A stretch of 6,052 nt of DNA from Lysobacteraceae bacterium. Lineage in GTDB: Bacteria > Pseudomonadota > Gammaproteobacteria > Steroidobacterales > Steroidobacteraceae. Every line of letters begins with the position of its first letter. Positions within the stretch are counted from its first letter, which is position 1. The position numbers were made by a program, and so were the translations under genes. Below, piece by piece: positions 1-6,052 of the stretch. The notes under the pieces were generated by a model. That model saw nothing but the letters and a program-made list of their open reading frames with translations, had not been told where the DNA came from and did no database searches. The DNA lies in the NCBI GenBank assembly GCA_012516015.1, contig JAAYXG010000496.1, forward strand, positions 1 through 6,052, read 5' to 3'.

Positions 1-244
1 ACAGGCCGGCGCATTCGTCTTCACCGGTGGGCTACATCCGCCGAGTACCGCCACCGTGTTGCGGGCCAAGAACGACGAGGTATTGATTACGGATGGTCCG
101 TACGTCGAAGGAAAAGAACACCTAGGCGGCTTCTACGTCATCCGCGCGGCCGATCTGGATGCCGCATTGGAATGGGGTCGGAAGCTCGCACGAGCCTCGA
201 CGCTGCCGATCGAAGTGCGGCCGTTTCAAGATTTCATCGGTTAG
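1..244 (+). CDS. YCII-related (DGPF-type) domain protein, C-terminal part, 5' end outside window
   Basis: The frame is open from the window edge (first full codon at base 2) to a TAG stop at 242-244, giving 80 visible residues. They carry the hallmarks of the YCII-related/DGPF family (PF03795): an early AFVFTGGLHPPSTATVLR stretch, then TDGPYVEGKEHLGGFYVI, and the closing VEVRPF-like segment (here IEVRPFQDFIG). The family name comes from the DGPF signature; this copy has DGPY. YCII-like proteins are small dimeric ferredoxin-fold proteins of poorly known, possibly enzymatic, role. The usual length is about 110-140 residues, so roughly the N-terminal third is missing. The sigma factor gene starts only 6 bp after this stop, so the two are probably co-transcribed. 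DGPF genes are typical partners and proposed targets of ECF42 sigma factors. The promoter lies outside the window. Confidence 0.9.
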   Translation, partial: QAGAFVFTGGLHPPSTATVLRAKNDEVLITDGPYVEGKEHLGGFYVIRAADLDAALEWGRKLARASTLPIEVRPFQDFIG

Positions 245-250
245 GGATCG

Positions 251-1276
251 ATGACGGAGCTCACGCGCGCATCGATCGAGCGTGTCTTCCGACAGGAGTA
301 TGCGCGCGCCGTCGCCGTGCTCGTGCGCGTATTCAACAACATCGACGATGCCGAAGAGGCGGTTCAAGAGGCGTTCATCGAAGCGGTGCGACGTTGGCCA
401 TCCGCCGGGCTGCCCCCCAGCCCGGTGGGATGGATCATCACGACAGCTCGCCGCCGCGCGATCGATCGACATCGCAGCGATCACGCGCGCAACGAACGTC
501 AGTTGCTCGCGGCAGTCAGCGATCCAATCGATGCGCCAGAAGAGGAACACGACGTGCGCGACGACCAGCTGCGCCTGATCTTCACGTGCTGCCATCCGGC
601 GCTCGCACTCAATGCGCAGGTCGCTTTGACCTTGCGCTTGCTCGGCGGGCTGTCGACGACCGAGATCGCACGCGCCTTCCTCATCCCCGAGGTCACGATG
701 GCGCAGCGGCTCGTTCGCGCAAAGAACAAGATTCGGCACGCCGGCATTCCCTATCGTGTCCCCGAAGCCGAAGAGTTGCCCGGGCGCATTCACGCCGTGC
801 TCGCTGTGCTCTACCTCATCTTCAATGAAGGATATAAGGCGAGCGCAGGCGTCGACCTCGTGCGAGACGAGCTGTGCACAGAGGCCATTCGTTTGGGGCG
901 CCTGACGGCGGAACTGCTCCCGCAACAATCCGAAGTGCTCGGGCTGCTCGCACTGATGTTGCTCATCCACGCACGGCGGCGCGCTCGTGTGGCCGCGGAT
1001 GGGCTGCCGATCGCGCTGGCCGAGCAAGACAGGGCACTGTGGGATCGCGAGATGATCCTGGAAGGGACCGCGCTCGTCCGGGAGTGCCTTCGTCGCAAGC
1101 AGCCGGGGCCTTACCAACTACAAGCGGCGATCAACGCGGTTCACACGAATGCGCCAAGTATTGACGCTACCGACTGGAAGCAGATCGTCCAGCTCTATAC
1201 CACCTACTCGCGATCGCGCCGAACCCGATCGTCGCGCTCAATCGTGCTGTCGCCGTCGCGGAAGTGGATGGAGTGA
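251..1276 (+). CDS. ECF sigma factor, ECF42-like with DUF6596 extension; C-terminus altered by frameshift
   Basis: This encodes an extracytoplasmic-function RNA polymerase sigma factor. The ATG at 251 follows TTAGGG, a close but usable ribosome site. As written the frame gives 341 residues. Sigma region 2 spans about residues 10-80 ([19 protein letters not shown], then [20 protein letters not shown]). Region 4 spans about 105-162 ([35 protein letters not shown], a helix-turn-helix). The DUF6596 extension follows ([23 protein letters not shown], about 177-199, through [15 protein letters not shown]), up to [10 protein letters not shown] at residue 316. After Tyr316 the reading turns into a Ser/Arg-rich tail that does not resemble the family. 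The expected continuation is intact in the next frame. Restoring one base near 1198/1199 would give a 408-residue protein, a normal size for this group. It is adjacent to a DGPF gene and no anti-sigma gene is visible, as expected for ECF42. It is either a recent pseudogene or the result of a sequencing or assembly error. Confidence 0.85.
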   Translation: MTELTRASIERVFRQEYARAVAVLVRVFNNIDDAEEAVQEAFIEAVRRWPSAGLPPSPVGWIITTARRRAIDRHRSDHARNERQLLAAVSDPIDAPEEEHDVRDDQLRLIFTCCHPALALNAQVALTLRLLGGLSTTEIARAFLIPEVTMAQRLVRAKNKIRHAGIPYRVPEAEELPGRIHAVLAVLYLIFNEGYKASAGVDLVRDELCTEAIRLGRLTAELLPQQSEVLGLLALMLLIHARRRARVAADGLPIALAEQDRALWDREMILEGTALVRECLRRKQPGPYQLQAAINAVHTNAPSIDATDWKQIVQLYTTYSRSRRTRSSRSIVLSPSRKWME

Positions 1277-1476
1277 AGGCCGGTCTCGACCTCATCGAGC
1301 AAAGCGAACTGAAGGAACACCCGCTTTATCACTCGATTCGAGCCGACCTGCTCCACCGGTTTGGCCGCTCGCAGGAAGCGGCTGAAGCATACGAGCGCGC
1401 GATCGCGCGCACCGAGAATGACGCCGAGCGCCGTTTTCTCGCTCGAAAGCGCTCGCAGATCGCGGCTGTGCGGTGA
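1201..1476 (+). pseudogene. Displaced C-terminal segment of the ECF sigma factor
   Basis: Reading from 1201 gives [24 protein letters not shown] and onward through a TPR-like helical pair (HPLYHSIRADLLHRFGR, then EAAEAYERAIARTENDAERRFLARKRSQI) to a TGA at 1474-1476, 91 residues in all. [17 protein letters not shown] is a strongly conserved stretch of the DUF6596/ECF42 C-terminal extension, and it normally follows directly on the WKQIVQLY segment that ends the upstream frame. The segment has no start codon or ribosome site of its own at 1201; the first in-frame ATG is at 1264. It is best read as the 3' part of the sigma factor gene. In ECF42-type proteins the extension takes the place of an anti-sigma factor and, as I recall, is needed for activity, so its loss would probably inactivate the protein. 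Confidence 0.8.
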
Positions 1477-1512
1477 GCGCGAGCCGCAGCCACACAGCCG
1501 CGCGCATCCGCG

Positions 1513-3564
1513 CTACCAGATCCTCACCCGATTCTCCGGCGGCAGATAGAGCTCGTCCGTCGGCTGCACGCCGAATGCCTCGTACCACTCGTCCATGTTC
1601 CGCACCGCGCCGTTCACGCGGAAGTACGGCGGGCTGTGCGGATCGGAGAGCACGAGCATGCGAAGCGCCTCATCGCGATACTTCGCGCGCCAGACTTGCG
1701 CCCAAGCGAGGAAGAAGCGCTGCTCGCCGGTGAGACCGTCGATGACGGGAGCCTCCTCGCCGTTGAGCGAGAGGCGATAGGCGTGCAACGCCATGTTGAG
1801 CCCGCCGAGGTCGCCGATGTTCTCGCCGATCGTGATGGCGCCATTCACCTTGAGACCCGGTAGCGCTTCGAATTCCGAGTACTGCTCGATCAAGCTCTTC
1901 GTGCGCTCGGTGAATGCGGTCGCGTCCGCTTCGGTCCACCAATCGTCGAGGCTGCCGTCCGCGCTGAACTTACGGCCTTGATCGTCGAATCCATGGCCGA
2001 TCTCGTGTCCGATCACGGCGCCGATCGCGCCGTAGTTCACGGCATCGTCCGCATGCGGGTCGAAGAACGGCGGCTGCAGGATGGCAGCCGGAAACACGAT
2101 CTCGTTGTTGAGCGGGTTGTAGTACGCATTGACCCGTTGCGGGTTCATGAACCATTCGTCGCGATCGACGGGCTCATCGAGCCGGGCCAAACGCCGCCGC
2201 CAATCCCACACCTGCGCGCGCGTCACGTTGCCGATGAGATCGTCGCGGCGCACTTCGAGATCGGAGTAGTCCTTCCATTTGTCGGGATAGCCGATCTTCG
2301 GCACGAACGTCGCGAGCTTCTCGAGCGCGCGCTTGCGCGTATCATCGCTCAACCATTCGAGCTGCTCGAGACGGTCTTCCAAGGCGGCGCGCAGATTCGC
2401 GACCAGCGCTTCCATCTTCGCTTTCGACTCCGGCGGGAAATGCTTCTCGACGTACATCCGCCCGACCAGCTCGCCGACGCCATTGTCCGTGTGGCTGACC
2501 GCACGCTTCCAGCGGTCGCGCTGCACTTCTTGACCGCGCAGCACCTTTCCGTAGAACGCGAACTGCGCGTCGTCGAAGCGCTTCGGCAGATAGCTCGCAT
2601 GATCGCTGAGATAGTGGAAGGCAAGATACGCCCTCAGCGTTTCGAGCGGCGTGTCCCGAAAGAGCCGCGCAGCATCGCGAATCGCCGTGGTCTGCCGAAC
2701 CACGAAGCGCTCGCGTGTCGGAATCTCGAGCGCATCGAAGAACGTCTGCCAATCGAAGCCCGGCGCGTACGCGATCAGCTCCGCCTTGGTGTGCGGGTTG
2801 TAGTTCGCTTCTGCATCTCGTGTTCGCTCGATGGGCCAGTGCACCTCTGCGAGCGCCGTTTCGAGAGCCATGATCGCCTTCGCCTTCTTCGCGGGCGCTT
2901 CGATCTCTCCGAGCCTCAGCATTTGCTCGATATACGCGACGTACTTCTCGCGCACATCCTTCAGCTTCTCGTCGTCCTTCAAGTAGTAGTCGCGATTGGG
3001 CAATCCCAATCCGGACTGGACGACGACGAGCGAGTAGCGATCGGGCTGCTTCAAGTCGGGCACCACGCCGACGCCGAAGAGCGTCTTCACGCCCGGCGCA
3101 CCGAACAGAGCGGCGATCTCCTTCTTATCGCGCGCGTTCAGAATGCGCCCGAGCCCCGGCTTCAAGGGATCGAGCCCGGCGGCTTCGATAGCCGCCTCGT
3201 CCATGAAGCTCGCGTAGTAGTCGCCCACCTTCTGCTCCACGGAACCGGCGGGTGCTTGCATCGCGGCGGCCGCTTCGATGATCTCGCGCACCTGTACCTC
3301 GGTGTCGTCCGCAAGCTTCACGAAGGCGCCGTATGACGATTTGTCCGGGGGAATCTCGAACGTCGAAAGCCACTTTCCGTTCGCGTATACAAAGAAATCG
3401 TCGCCGGGTTTGACGGAAGGATCGCCGGTCGTGAGATCGAGACCGAAGGATCCGATTTGTGCTTTGGGCGCTTGGACTTGCGAGGCTCCGTCCTTCATGG
3501 AGCAAGCAATGGAGAGCATCGATACCGTCACCATGAGGGCCGCATTTTTGATTCGTGTATCCAA
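1513..3564 (-). CDS. M13 family (neprilysin/PepO-like) zinc metallopeptidase, probable lipoprotein
   Basis: This is a zinc endopeptidase that cuts oligopeptides, with 683 residues from the chosen start. The start is TTG at 3564, because AGAGGAG (3572-3578) lies exactly 7 nt upstream and the result begins with a lipoprotein signal: MDTRIKNAALMVTVSMLSIAC with lipobox Cys21. An in-frame ATG 10 codons later would drop the positive n-region. Peptidase_M13_N begins at about residue 50 (KPGDDFFVYANGKWL). The catalytic domain holds NAYYNP (479-484), the zinc motif HEIGH (520-524), the third ligand in GENIGDLGG (Glu581, with Asp585), and PHSPPYFRVNG (His643, Arg649, matching neprilysin His711 and Arg717). 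It ends in RVRIW, a typical M13 end. Nothing essential is missing. It converges on the sigma factor gene with 36 bp between stops. It would act in the periplasm or membrane-anchored, breaking down imported peptides. The family is certain; the natural substrate is unknown. Confidence 0.95.
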   Translation of the reverse strand: MDTRIKNAALMVTVSMLSIACSMKDGASQVQAPKAQIGSFGLDLTTGDPSVKPGDDFFVYANGKWLSTFEIPPDKSSYGAFVKLADDTEVQVREIIEAAAAMQAPAGSVEQKVGDYYASFMDEAAIEAAGLDPLKPGLGRILNARDKKEIAALFGAPGVKTLFGVGVVPDLKQPDRYSLVVVQSGLGLPNRDYYLKDDEKLKDVREKYVAYIEQMLRLGEIEAPAKKAKAIMALETALAEVHWPIERTRDAEANYNPHTKAELIAYAPGFDWQTFFDALEIPTRERFVVRQTTAIRDAARLFRDTPLETLRAYLAFHYLSDHASYLPKRFDDAQFAFYGKVLRGQEVQRDRWKRAVSHTDNGVGELVGRMYVEKHFPPESKAKMEALVANLRAALEDRLEQLEWLSDDTRKRALEKLATFVPKIGYPDKWKDYSDLEVRRDDLIGNVTRAQVWDWRRRLARLDEPVDRDEWFMNPQRVNAYYNPLNNEIVFPAAILQPPFFDPHADDAVNYGAIGAVIGHEIGHGFDDQGRKFSADGSLDDWWTEADATAFTERTKSLIEQYSEFEALPGLKVNGAITIGENIGDLGGLNMALHAYRLSLNGEEAPVIDGLTGEQRFFLAWAQVWRAKYRDEALRMLVLSDPHSPPYFRVNGAVRNMDEWYEAFGVQPTDELYLPPENRVRIW

Positions 3565-3571
3565 TTCCCCG

Positions 3572-3578
3572 CTCCTCT
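3572..3578 (-). promoter_or_regulatory. Shine-Dalgarno site fixing the TTG start of the M13 peptidase
   Basis: On the - strand the bases read AGAGGAG, a near-perfect anti-16S match, 7 nt before the TTG at 3564. No comparable site precedes the downstream ATG, so this site decides the start. Confidence 0.7.
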
Positions 3579-3600
3579 GCCGGCAAACCGAAAGCGCGCG

Positions 3601-3606
3601 ATCATA
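3601..3606 (-). promoter_or_regulatory. Possible -10 box for the M13 peptidase gene
   Basis: TATGAT on the - strand matches five of six bases of the sigma-70 -10 consensus, in the 208-bp gap upstream of the gene. It would put transcription start about 30 nt before the TTG codon. No good -35 hexamer is visible at 16-18 nt spacing, so this is tentative. Confidence 0.3.
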
Positions 3607-3772
3607 CTTGCTCAGGAGCGCGAGAAGCGAGTGCGAAATGAGGTTTGCACGGTGGACGTGTAATCGCTCTCGCTCGTGTAGACGTGCGGACGCCAGAATG
3701 AGACGCCGCTCCTCACCAAATTGGCGCCGTACACCGGCACCGCCGAACCATGAATTAACTTCGCCCCGCGCC

Positions 3773-4207
3773 CTACTCGCGACGCCGTTCCCACGGCTCG
3801 ACTTCCCCCGCACGTACCAAGAAGATCGAATGCGCCTCCGGCACGTCGATCCTCCGCCACTTGCGATAGAGCTTCGGGTTTCGAGACTCGAGCTTCATGA
3901 GCAGATGTTCCCACTCGTACGCCAACTGACCCTCGGTCACGATGAGCGAGGCGGCTGTTCGGATCGGCCTGATCTTACGCCTGTCGAACGCATAGCCACG
4001 CAGCTTCGCCTCGTCGTGAATACCCTTCAAGTAGAGTGAGATCGCTGTAATCGGAGTCGAGCAGCTCCTGAACCGATCGAGCTGCGGATGATTCCGATAC
4101 CCGCGCGTCTCGCCGCGCAAGACTGCCTGCGCCAGCAGCGTCTCGCGCCACAAGGCGACGAGGCCCTGGGCATCGAGATACTTCGGATGGAGGGACCAGA
4201 GGCGCAT
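3773..4207 (-). CDS. Pyrimidine dimer DNA glycosylase/endonuclease V family protein (Pyr_excise-like)
   Basis: The product has 144 residues. It opens with MRLWSLHPKYLDAQGLVALWRETLLAQ, then GYRNHPQLDRF (36-46), SLYLKGIHDEAKLRGYAFDRRKI (57-79) and a basic C-terminus. This layout is that of bacterial relatives of phage T4 endonuclease V (PF03013), which cut the glycosyl bond at UV-induced cyclobutane pyrimidine dimers and then nick the strand. Glu22 in WRET lines up with catalytic Glu23 of the T4 enzyme (YREL). The T4 nucleophile, the N-terminal Thr exposed after Met removal, is Arg2 here, so activity should not be assumed. I chose ATG 4207 because the family begins at MRLW; the frame stays open to 4324, but that extension overlaps the upstream gene and looks non-family. 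No strong ribosome site precedes 4207. The gene lies 88 bp downstream of the asparaginase-type gene on the same strand. Confidence 0.82.
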   Translation of the reverse strand: MRLWSLHPKYLDAQGLVALWRETLLAQAVLRGETRGYRNHPQLDRFRSCSTPITAISLYLKGIHDEAKLRGYAFDRRKIRPIRTAASLIVTEGQLAYEWEHLLMKLESRNPKLYRKWRRIDVPEAHSIFLVRAGEVEPWERRRE

Positions 4208-4295
4208 GGCTGAGAGTCGCGACCACCTTCGAGTCCGAACAAAGCAATTCTCTGGCAGCGAAATTCGGCCAAGTGTCCGACAAGCGCGCGGGCGA

Positions 4296-5345
4296 TCAGC
4301 GGCGCTCTTCCTTATATATCGCAACTTCCGGCGCTTTCCCCTTTGTCACCCGAGCGCGATACATGCCTTTCGTGTTGAAGCTCCACGCCATCTGACCGTC
4401 CGGCGCCACGGCGATGATGCCGCCGTCGCCGCCGAGCGCCGTGAGGCGCTTGTGGATCACTTCGTCAGCCGCGGCTTGGAGCGCCATCTTCTTGTACTCG
4501 ACGAGCGCGCAGATCTCGCGCGCCACTGTCAAGCGGATGAAGTATTCGCCGGCACCGGTTGCCGACACCGCACAAGAGTCGTTAGATGCATACGTGCCCG
4601 CACCGATGATGGGGCTGTCGCCCACGCGCCCCCAACGCTTGCCCGTCGTGCCTCCGGTGGAGGTACCTGCTGCGAGATTGCCGTGCACATCCACCGCAAC
4701 GGCACCCACGGTGCCGTACTTGCCTTCGTCGTGCACGAGCGCGTCGATCGCCGCGTTCGCGCTCGCACCGATGGGCTTCGGCGGGATCGGAAGCTTGTGC
4801 TCTTCGAGGTACTCCTCCAGTGCACGCCAACGACGCTCGGTATAGAACCACGCCGGATCGACCTGCTCGAGCCGTTGCTCGAACGAGAATGCATCGGCAC
4901 CCGGGCCGACCAACATGACGTGCGGCGAGCGCTCCATCACCTTGCGCGCGAGCAGGATGGGATGCCGCGTGCGCGTGACACCCGCGACCGCGCCTGCATT
5001 GAGCGTTCGTCCATCCATGATGGCGGCGTCGAGCTCGTTGCGTCCTTCGCTCGTGTATACCGCCCCGCGCCCGGCATTGAACAATGCATCGTCTTCCATC
5101 GATGCGATCGCCGCTTGAACTGCGTCGAGCGAGGAGCCGTTCGCTTCGAGCACGGCAGCACCGGCGTCGAGCGCGCGCTCGAGCGCCGCTCGATAGCTCG
5201 CGTCTTGTTCCTTCGTGAGCGATGCGCGGTCGATGACGCCCGCGCCGCCGTGAATCACAATCGACCACTGAGAATCCGCGTGTGTCACCGCAACTGTTCC
5301 GGCCATGGCAAAGCAGATTGAGAAGAGGACGAGCGAGCGCTTCAT
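4296..5345 (-). CDS. Secreted isoaspartyl peptidase/L-asparaginase family Ntn hydrolase (T2 type)
   Basis: This is a plant-type asparaginase/isoaspartyl dipeptidase, an N-terminal nucleophile hydrolase that self-cleaves into alpha and beta chains. It has 349 residues from the ATG at 5345. An ATG three codons upstream (5354) is equally possible, and neither has a clear ribosome site. The N-terminus MKRSLVLFSICFAMAGTVAV followed by THA-DSQW is a Sec signal peptide, so the enzyme should be periplasmic. HGGAG is at 32-36. The autocleavage site is in KYGTVGAVAVD, making Thr212 the nucleophile of the beta chain. TSTGG (228-232, Thr230 matching Thr197 of E. coli IaaA), GRVGDSP (Arg240 and Asp243 bind the substrate alpha groups) and TGAGE (263-267) complete the active site. 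All key residues are present. Family members hydrolyse beta-aspartyl dipeptides and asparagine. Specificity cannot be told from sequence; glycosylasparaginase-like use is less likely. Confidence 0.93.
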   Translation of the reverse strand: MKRSLVLFSICFAMAGTVAVTHADSQWSIVIHGGAGVIDRASLTKEQDASYRAALERALDAGAAVLEANGSSLDAVQAAIASMEDDALFNAGRGAVYTSEGRNELDAAIMDGRTLNAGAVAGVTRTRHPILLARKVMERSPHVMLVGPGADAFSFEQRLEQVDPAWFYTERRWRALEEYLEEHKLPIPPKPIGASANAAIDALVHDEGKYGTVGAVAVDVHGNLAAGTSTGGTTGKRWGRVGDSPIIGAGTYASNDSCAVSATGAGEYFIRLTVAREICALVEYKKMALQAAADEVIHKRLTALGGDGGIIAVAPDGQMAWSFNTKGMYRARVTKGKAPEVAIYKEERR

Positions 5346-5393
5346 GTGCAGCATCGAGCCGATTCGTGTTCGCGTGTGCGCACGTGAAATTGC

Positions 5394-5399
5394 ATTGTA
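5394..5399 (-). promoter_or_regulatory. Possible -10 box for the asparaginase-type gene
   Basis: TACAAT on the - strand lies about 49 bp before the ATG at 5345, between the gene and the palindromic array. The -35 region at the right spacing is poor. It is a weak candidate, listed because it is the best one in this gap. Confidence 0.25.
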
Positions 5400-5442
5400 G
5401 GACGGTTCGTTGGGCTCGGCGATTTGGGCGGCTTTTGTATAC

Positions 5443-5586
5443 TGTAGGTCGGCTGGGCAATGTTCCCGACTAGCCCAGCACTTCCTACGTCCATGTAGGT
5501 CGGATTTCAATCCGACCAAAATGTGTCGGAATAAATTCCGACCTACAGGGACGTAGGAAGGCCCGCATCTCGCGGGCCGACCTACG
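5443..5586. repeat. Nested palindromic (REP/BIME-like) repeat array with four hairpins
   Basis: This 144-bp intergenic block holds four potential hairpins. Stem 1 is GCTGGGC (5452-5458) with GCCCAGC (5473-5479). Stem 2 is GGTCGGATT (5498-5506) with AATCCGACC (5509-5517). Stem 3 is GTCGGAAT (5525-5532) with ATTCCGAC (5535-5542). Stem 4 is GGCCCGC (5560-5566) with GCGGGCC (5572-5578). The 9-mer GTAGGTCGG occurs at 5444-5452 and 5495-5503 and, inverted, at 5538-5546 and 5577-5585. Bases 5481-5504 and 5537-5560 form a 24-bp inverted repeat with one mismatch. The block ends 2 nt past the receptor stop codon. Such GTAGGTCGG-type palindromes resemble the dispersed extragenic repeats of gammaproteobacteria, but copy number cannot be seen here. 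No repeat-associated transposase (RAYT) is in the window. Confidence 0.8.
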
Positions 5587-5588
5587 CC

Positions 5589-6052
5589 CTAGAACCGCAT
5601 GCTGACTTCGAAGCTCATCGTGCGCGGCACGTAAAGGATGTCGCCGAACGGATTCACTTCGAGCTGCGGATCGAGGACGCCGTCCGACCCGACGCTCACG
5701 ATGTTGAAGGTCGTGTAATTCTCGAAGTCGAAGACGTTGAGCACGTTCACGCGTGCGGTCAGCGCGAAGTCGCCGAGCTGGAACTCCTTCGTCGCTTGCA
5801 GATCGACCGTGCGATACCCCCAGATATCCCCGCCGATGAGGAAGCTACCCGTTCCGGGCGGCGTAATCGCGATCGGTTGCGCGAACGAGCCGTCGGGCGG
5901 GCGAGCGCCGAAGTCTCGAACCTCGTTCAGGGGACGAGGCGTTTCCAACACGATCTTCAGGCCGAAAATCGTATTCCATGGACCGTCTATGGATCCGGCG
6001 GCAACGAAGCGGTGCTTCGGTACGTCGTTCACGCGAATGAAGGGATAGCGAT
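5589..6052 (-). CDS. TonB-dependent outer-membrane receptor, C-terminal fragment
   Basis: The frame is open from the right window edge to a TAG at 5589-5591, giving 153 visible residues. The GTG at 6032 is internal, since the frame continues upstream of it with RYPFIR. The content is the last strands of a TonB-dependent beta-barrel: alternating polar and hydrophobic segments such as NTIFGLKIVLETP, WGYRTVDLQATKEFQLGDFALTARVNVLNVFDFENYTTF, then MSFEVSMRF ending in Phe, the usual C-terminal barrel-assembly signal. NVLNVFDFENY is the common NLFN-like motif near the end of these receptors. Such proteins import siderophores, vitamins, sugars or peptides across the outer membrane using TonB energy. 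The plug domain and ligand-specific parts lie outside the window, so the substrate is unknown; peptide import would fit the downstream hydrolases. The palindromic array follows immediately. Confidence 0.9.
   Translation of the reverse strand, partial: RYPFIRVNDVPKHRFVAAGSIDGPWNTIFGLKIVLETPRPLNEVRDFGARPPDGSFAQPIAITPPGTGSFLIGGDIWGYRTVDLQATKEFQLGDFALTARVNVLNVFDFENYTTFNIVSVGSDGVLDPQLEVNPFGDILYVPRTMSFEVSMRF

Noticed and set aside
122..1117. 331-codon open frame on the - strand opposite the sigma factor
   Set aside because: The sigma factor domains on the + strand are clear. This antisense product has no family-like motif.
1196..1204. Programmed ribosomal frameshifting in the sigma factor
   Set aside because: There is no slippery heptamer or homopolymer at the switch point, and no evident downstream stimulatory structure. 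A lost base explains the data more simply.
1477..1512. Bidirectional terminator between the convergent sigma factor and M13 genes
   Set aside because: The 36-bp gap is GC-rich and contains short GCGCG-type symmetry, but no convincing stem followed by a T run.
1978..3336. 452-codon open frame on the + strand opposite the M13 peptidase
   Set aside because: It is a shadow frame. Its product is Arg/Val/His-rich with no recognisable domain, and the opposite strand encodes a complete M13 peptidase with all catalytic motifs.
3565..3813. N-terminal extension of the M13 peptidase to 3813
   Set aside because: The extra 83 residues are Arg-rich and would bury the lipoprotein signal. A strong ribosome site supports the TTG at 3564.
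4206..5321. 371-codon open frame on the + strand opposite the asparaginase-type gene
   Set aside because: It is a shadow frame caused by GC-rich codon use. The - strand carries an intact Ntn hydrolase across the whole stretch.
5355..5519. N-terminal extension of the asparaginase-type protein to 5519
   Set aside because: It would run through the palindromic array and place a non-family stretch before a clear signal peptide.
5443..5586. CRISPR array
   Set aside because: The repeats are inverted and nested with irregular spacing, there are no uniform spacers, and no cas genes are present.

Overview
The window is GC-rich, gene-dense chromosomal DNA from a Gram-negative bacterium. The outer-membrane TonB-dependent receptor, the secreted lipoprotein peptidase and the signal-peptide-bearing asparaginase-type hydrolase all point to a cell with an outer membrane. 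A GC-rich gammaproteobacterium of the Xanthomonadales/Nevskiales/Steroidobacterales kind would fit, but this is inference from gene style only; no taxonomic marker is present.

Layout. On the + strand at the left edge lie the 3' end of a YCII-related (DGPF-type) protein gene (1-244) and, 6 bp later, an ECF sigma factor with a long C-terminal extension (from 251). This pairing matches the ECF42 group. The sigma reading frame is broken near 1198/1199 by an apparent one-base loss. The last 91 codons continue in another frame to 1476. The pair converges on the rest of the window, which is all on the - strand. In transcription order that is: the C-terminal part of a TonB-dependent receptor (6052-5589, cut by the window edge), a nested palindromic repeat array (5586-5443), a secreted isoaspartyl peptidase/L-asparaginase-family Ntn hydrolase (5345-4296), a pyrimidine-dimer glycosylase/endonuclease V-family protein (4207-3773), and an M13 (neprilysin/PepO-like) lipoprotein metallopeptidase (3564-1513, TTG start).

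How they fit together. The receptor, the asparaginase-type hydrolase and the M13 peptidase would suit uptake and breakdown of peptides and isoaspartyl dipeptides in the cell envelope. Nothing proves co-transcription: the gaps (243, 88 and 208 bp) are long for one operon, and promoter-like -10 boxes occur in two of them. The glycosylase is functionally unrelated. No stretch over 300 bp lacks a gene. The most unusual non-coding object is the 144-bp array at 5443-5586, with four copies of the 9-mer GTAGGTCGG arranged symmetrically and a 24-bp inverted repeat with one mismatch. No tRNA, rRNA, CRISPR, transposase or phage gene was seen. I found no convincing new multi-gene system.
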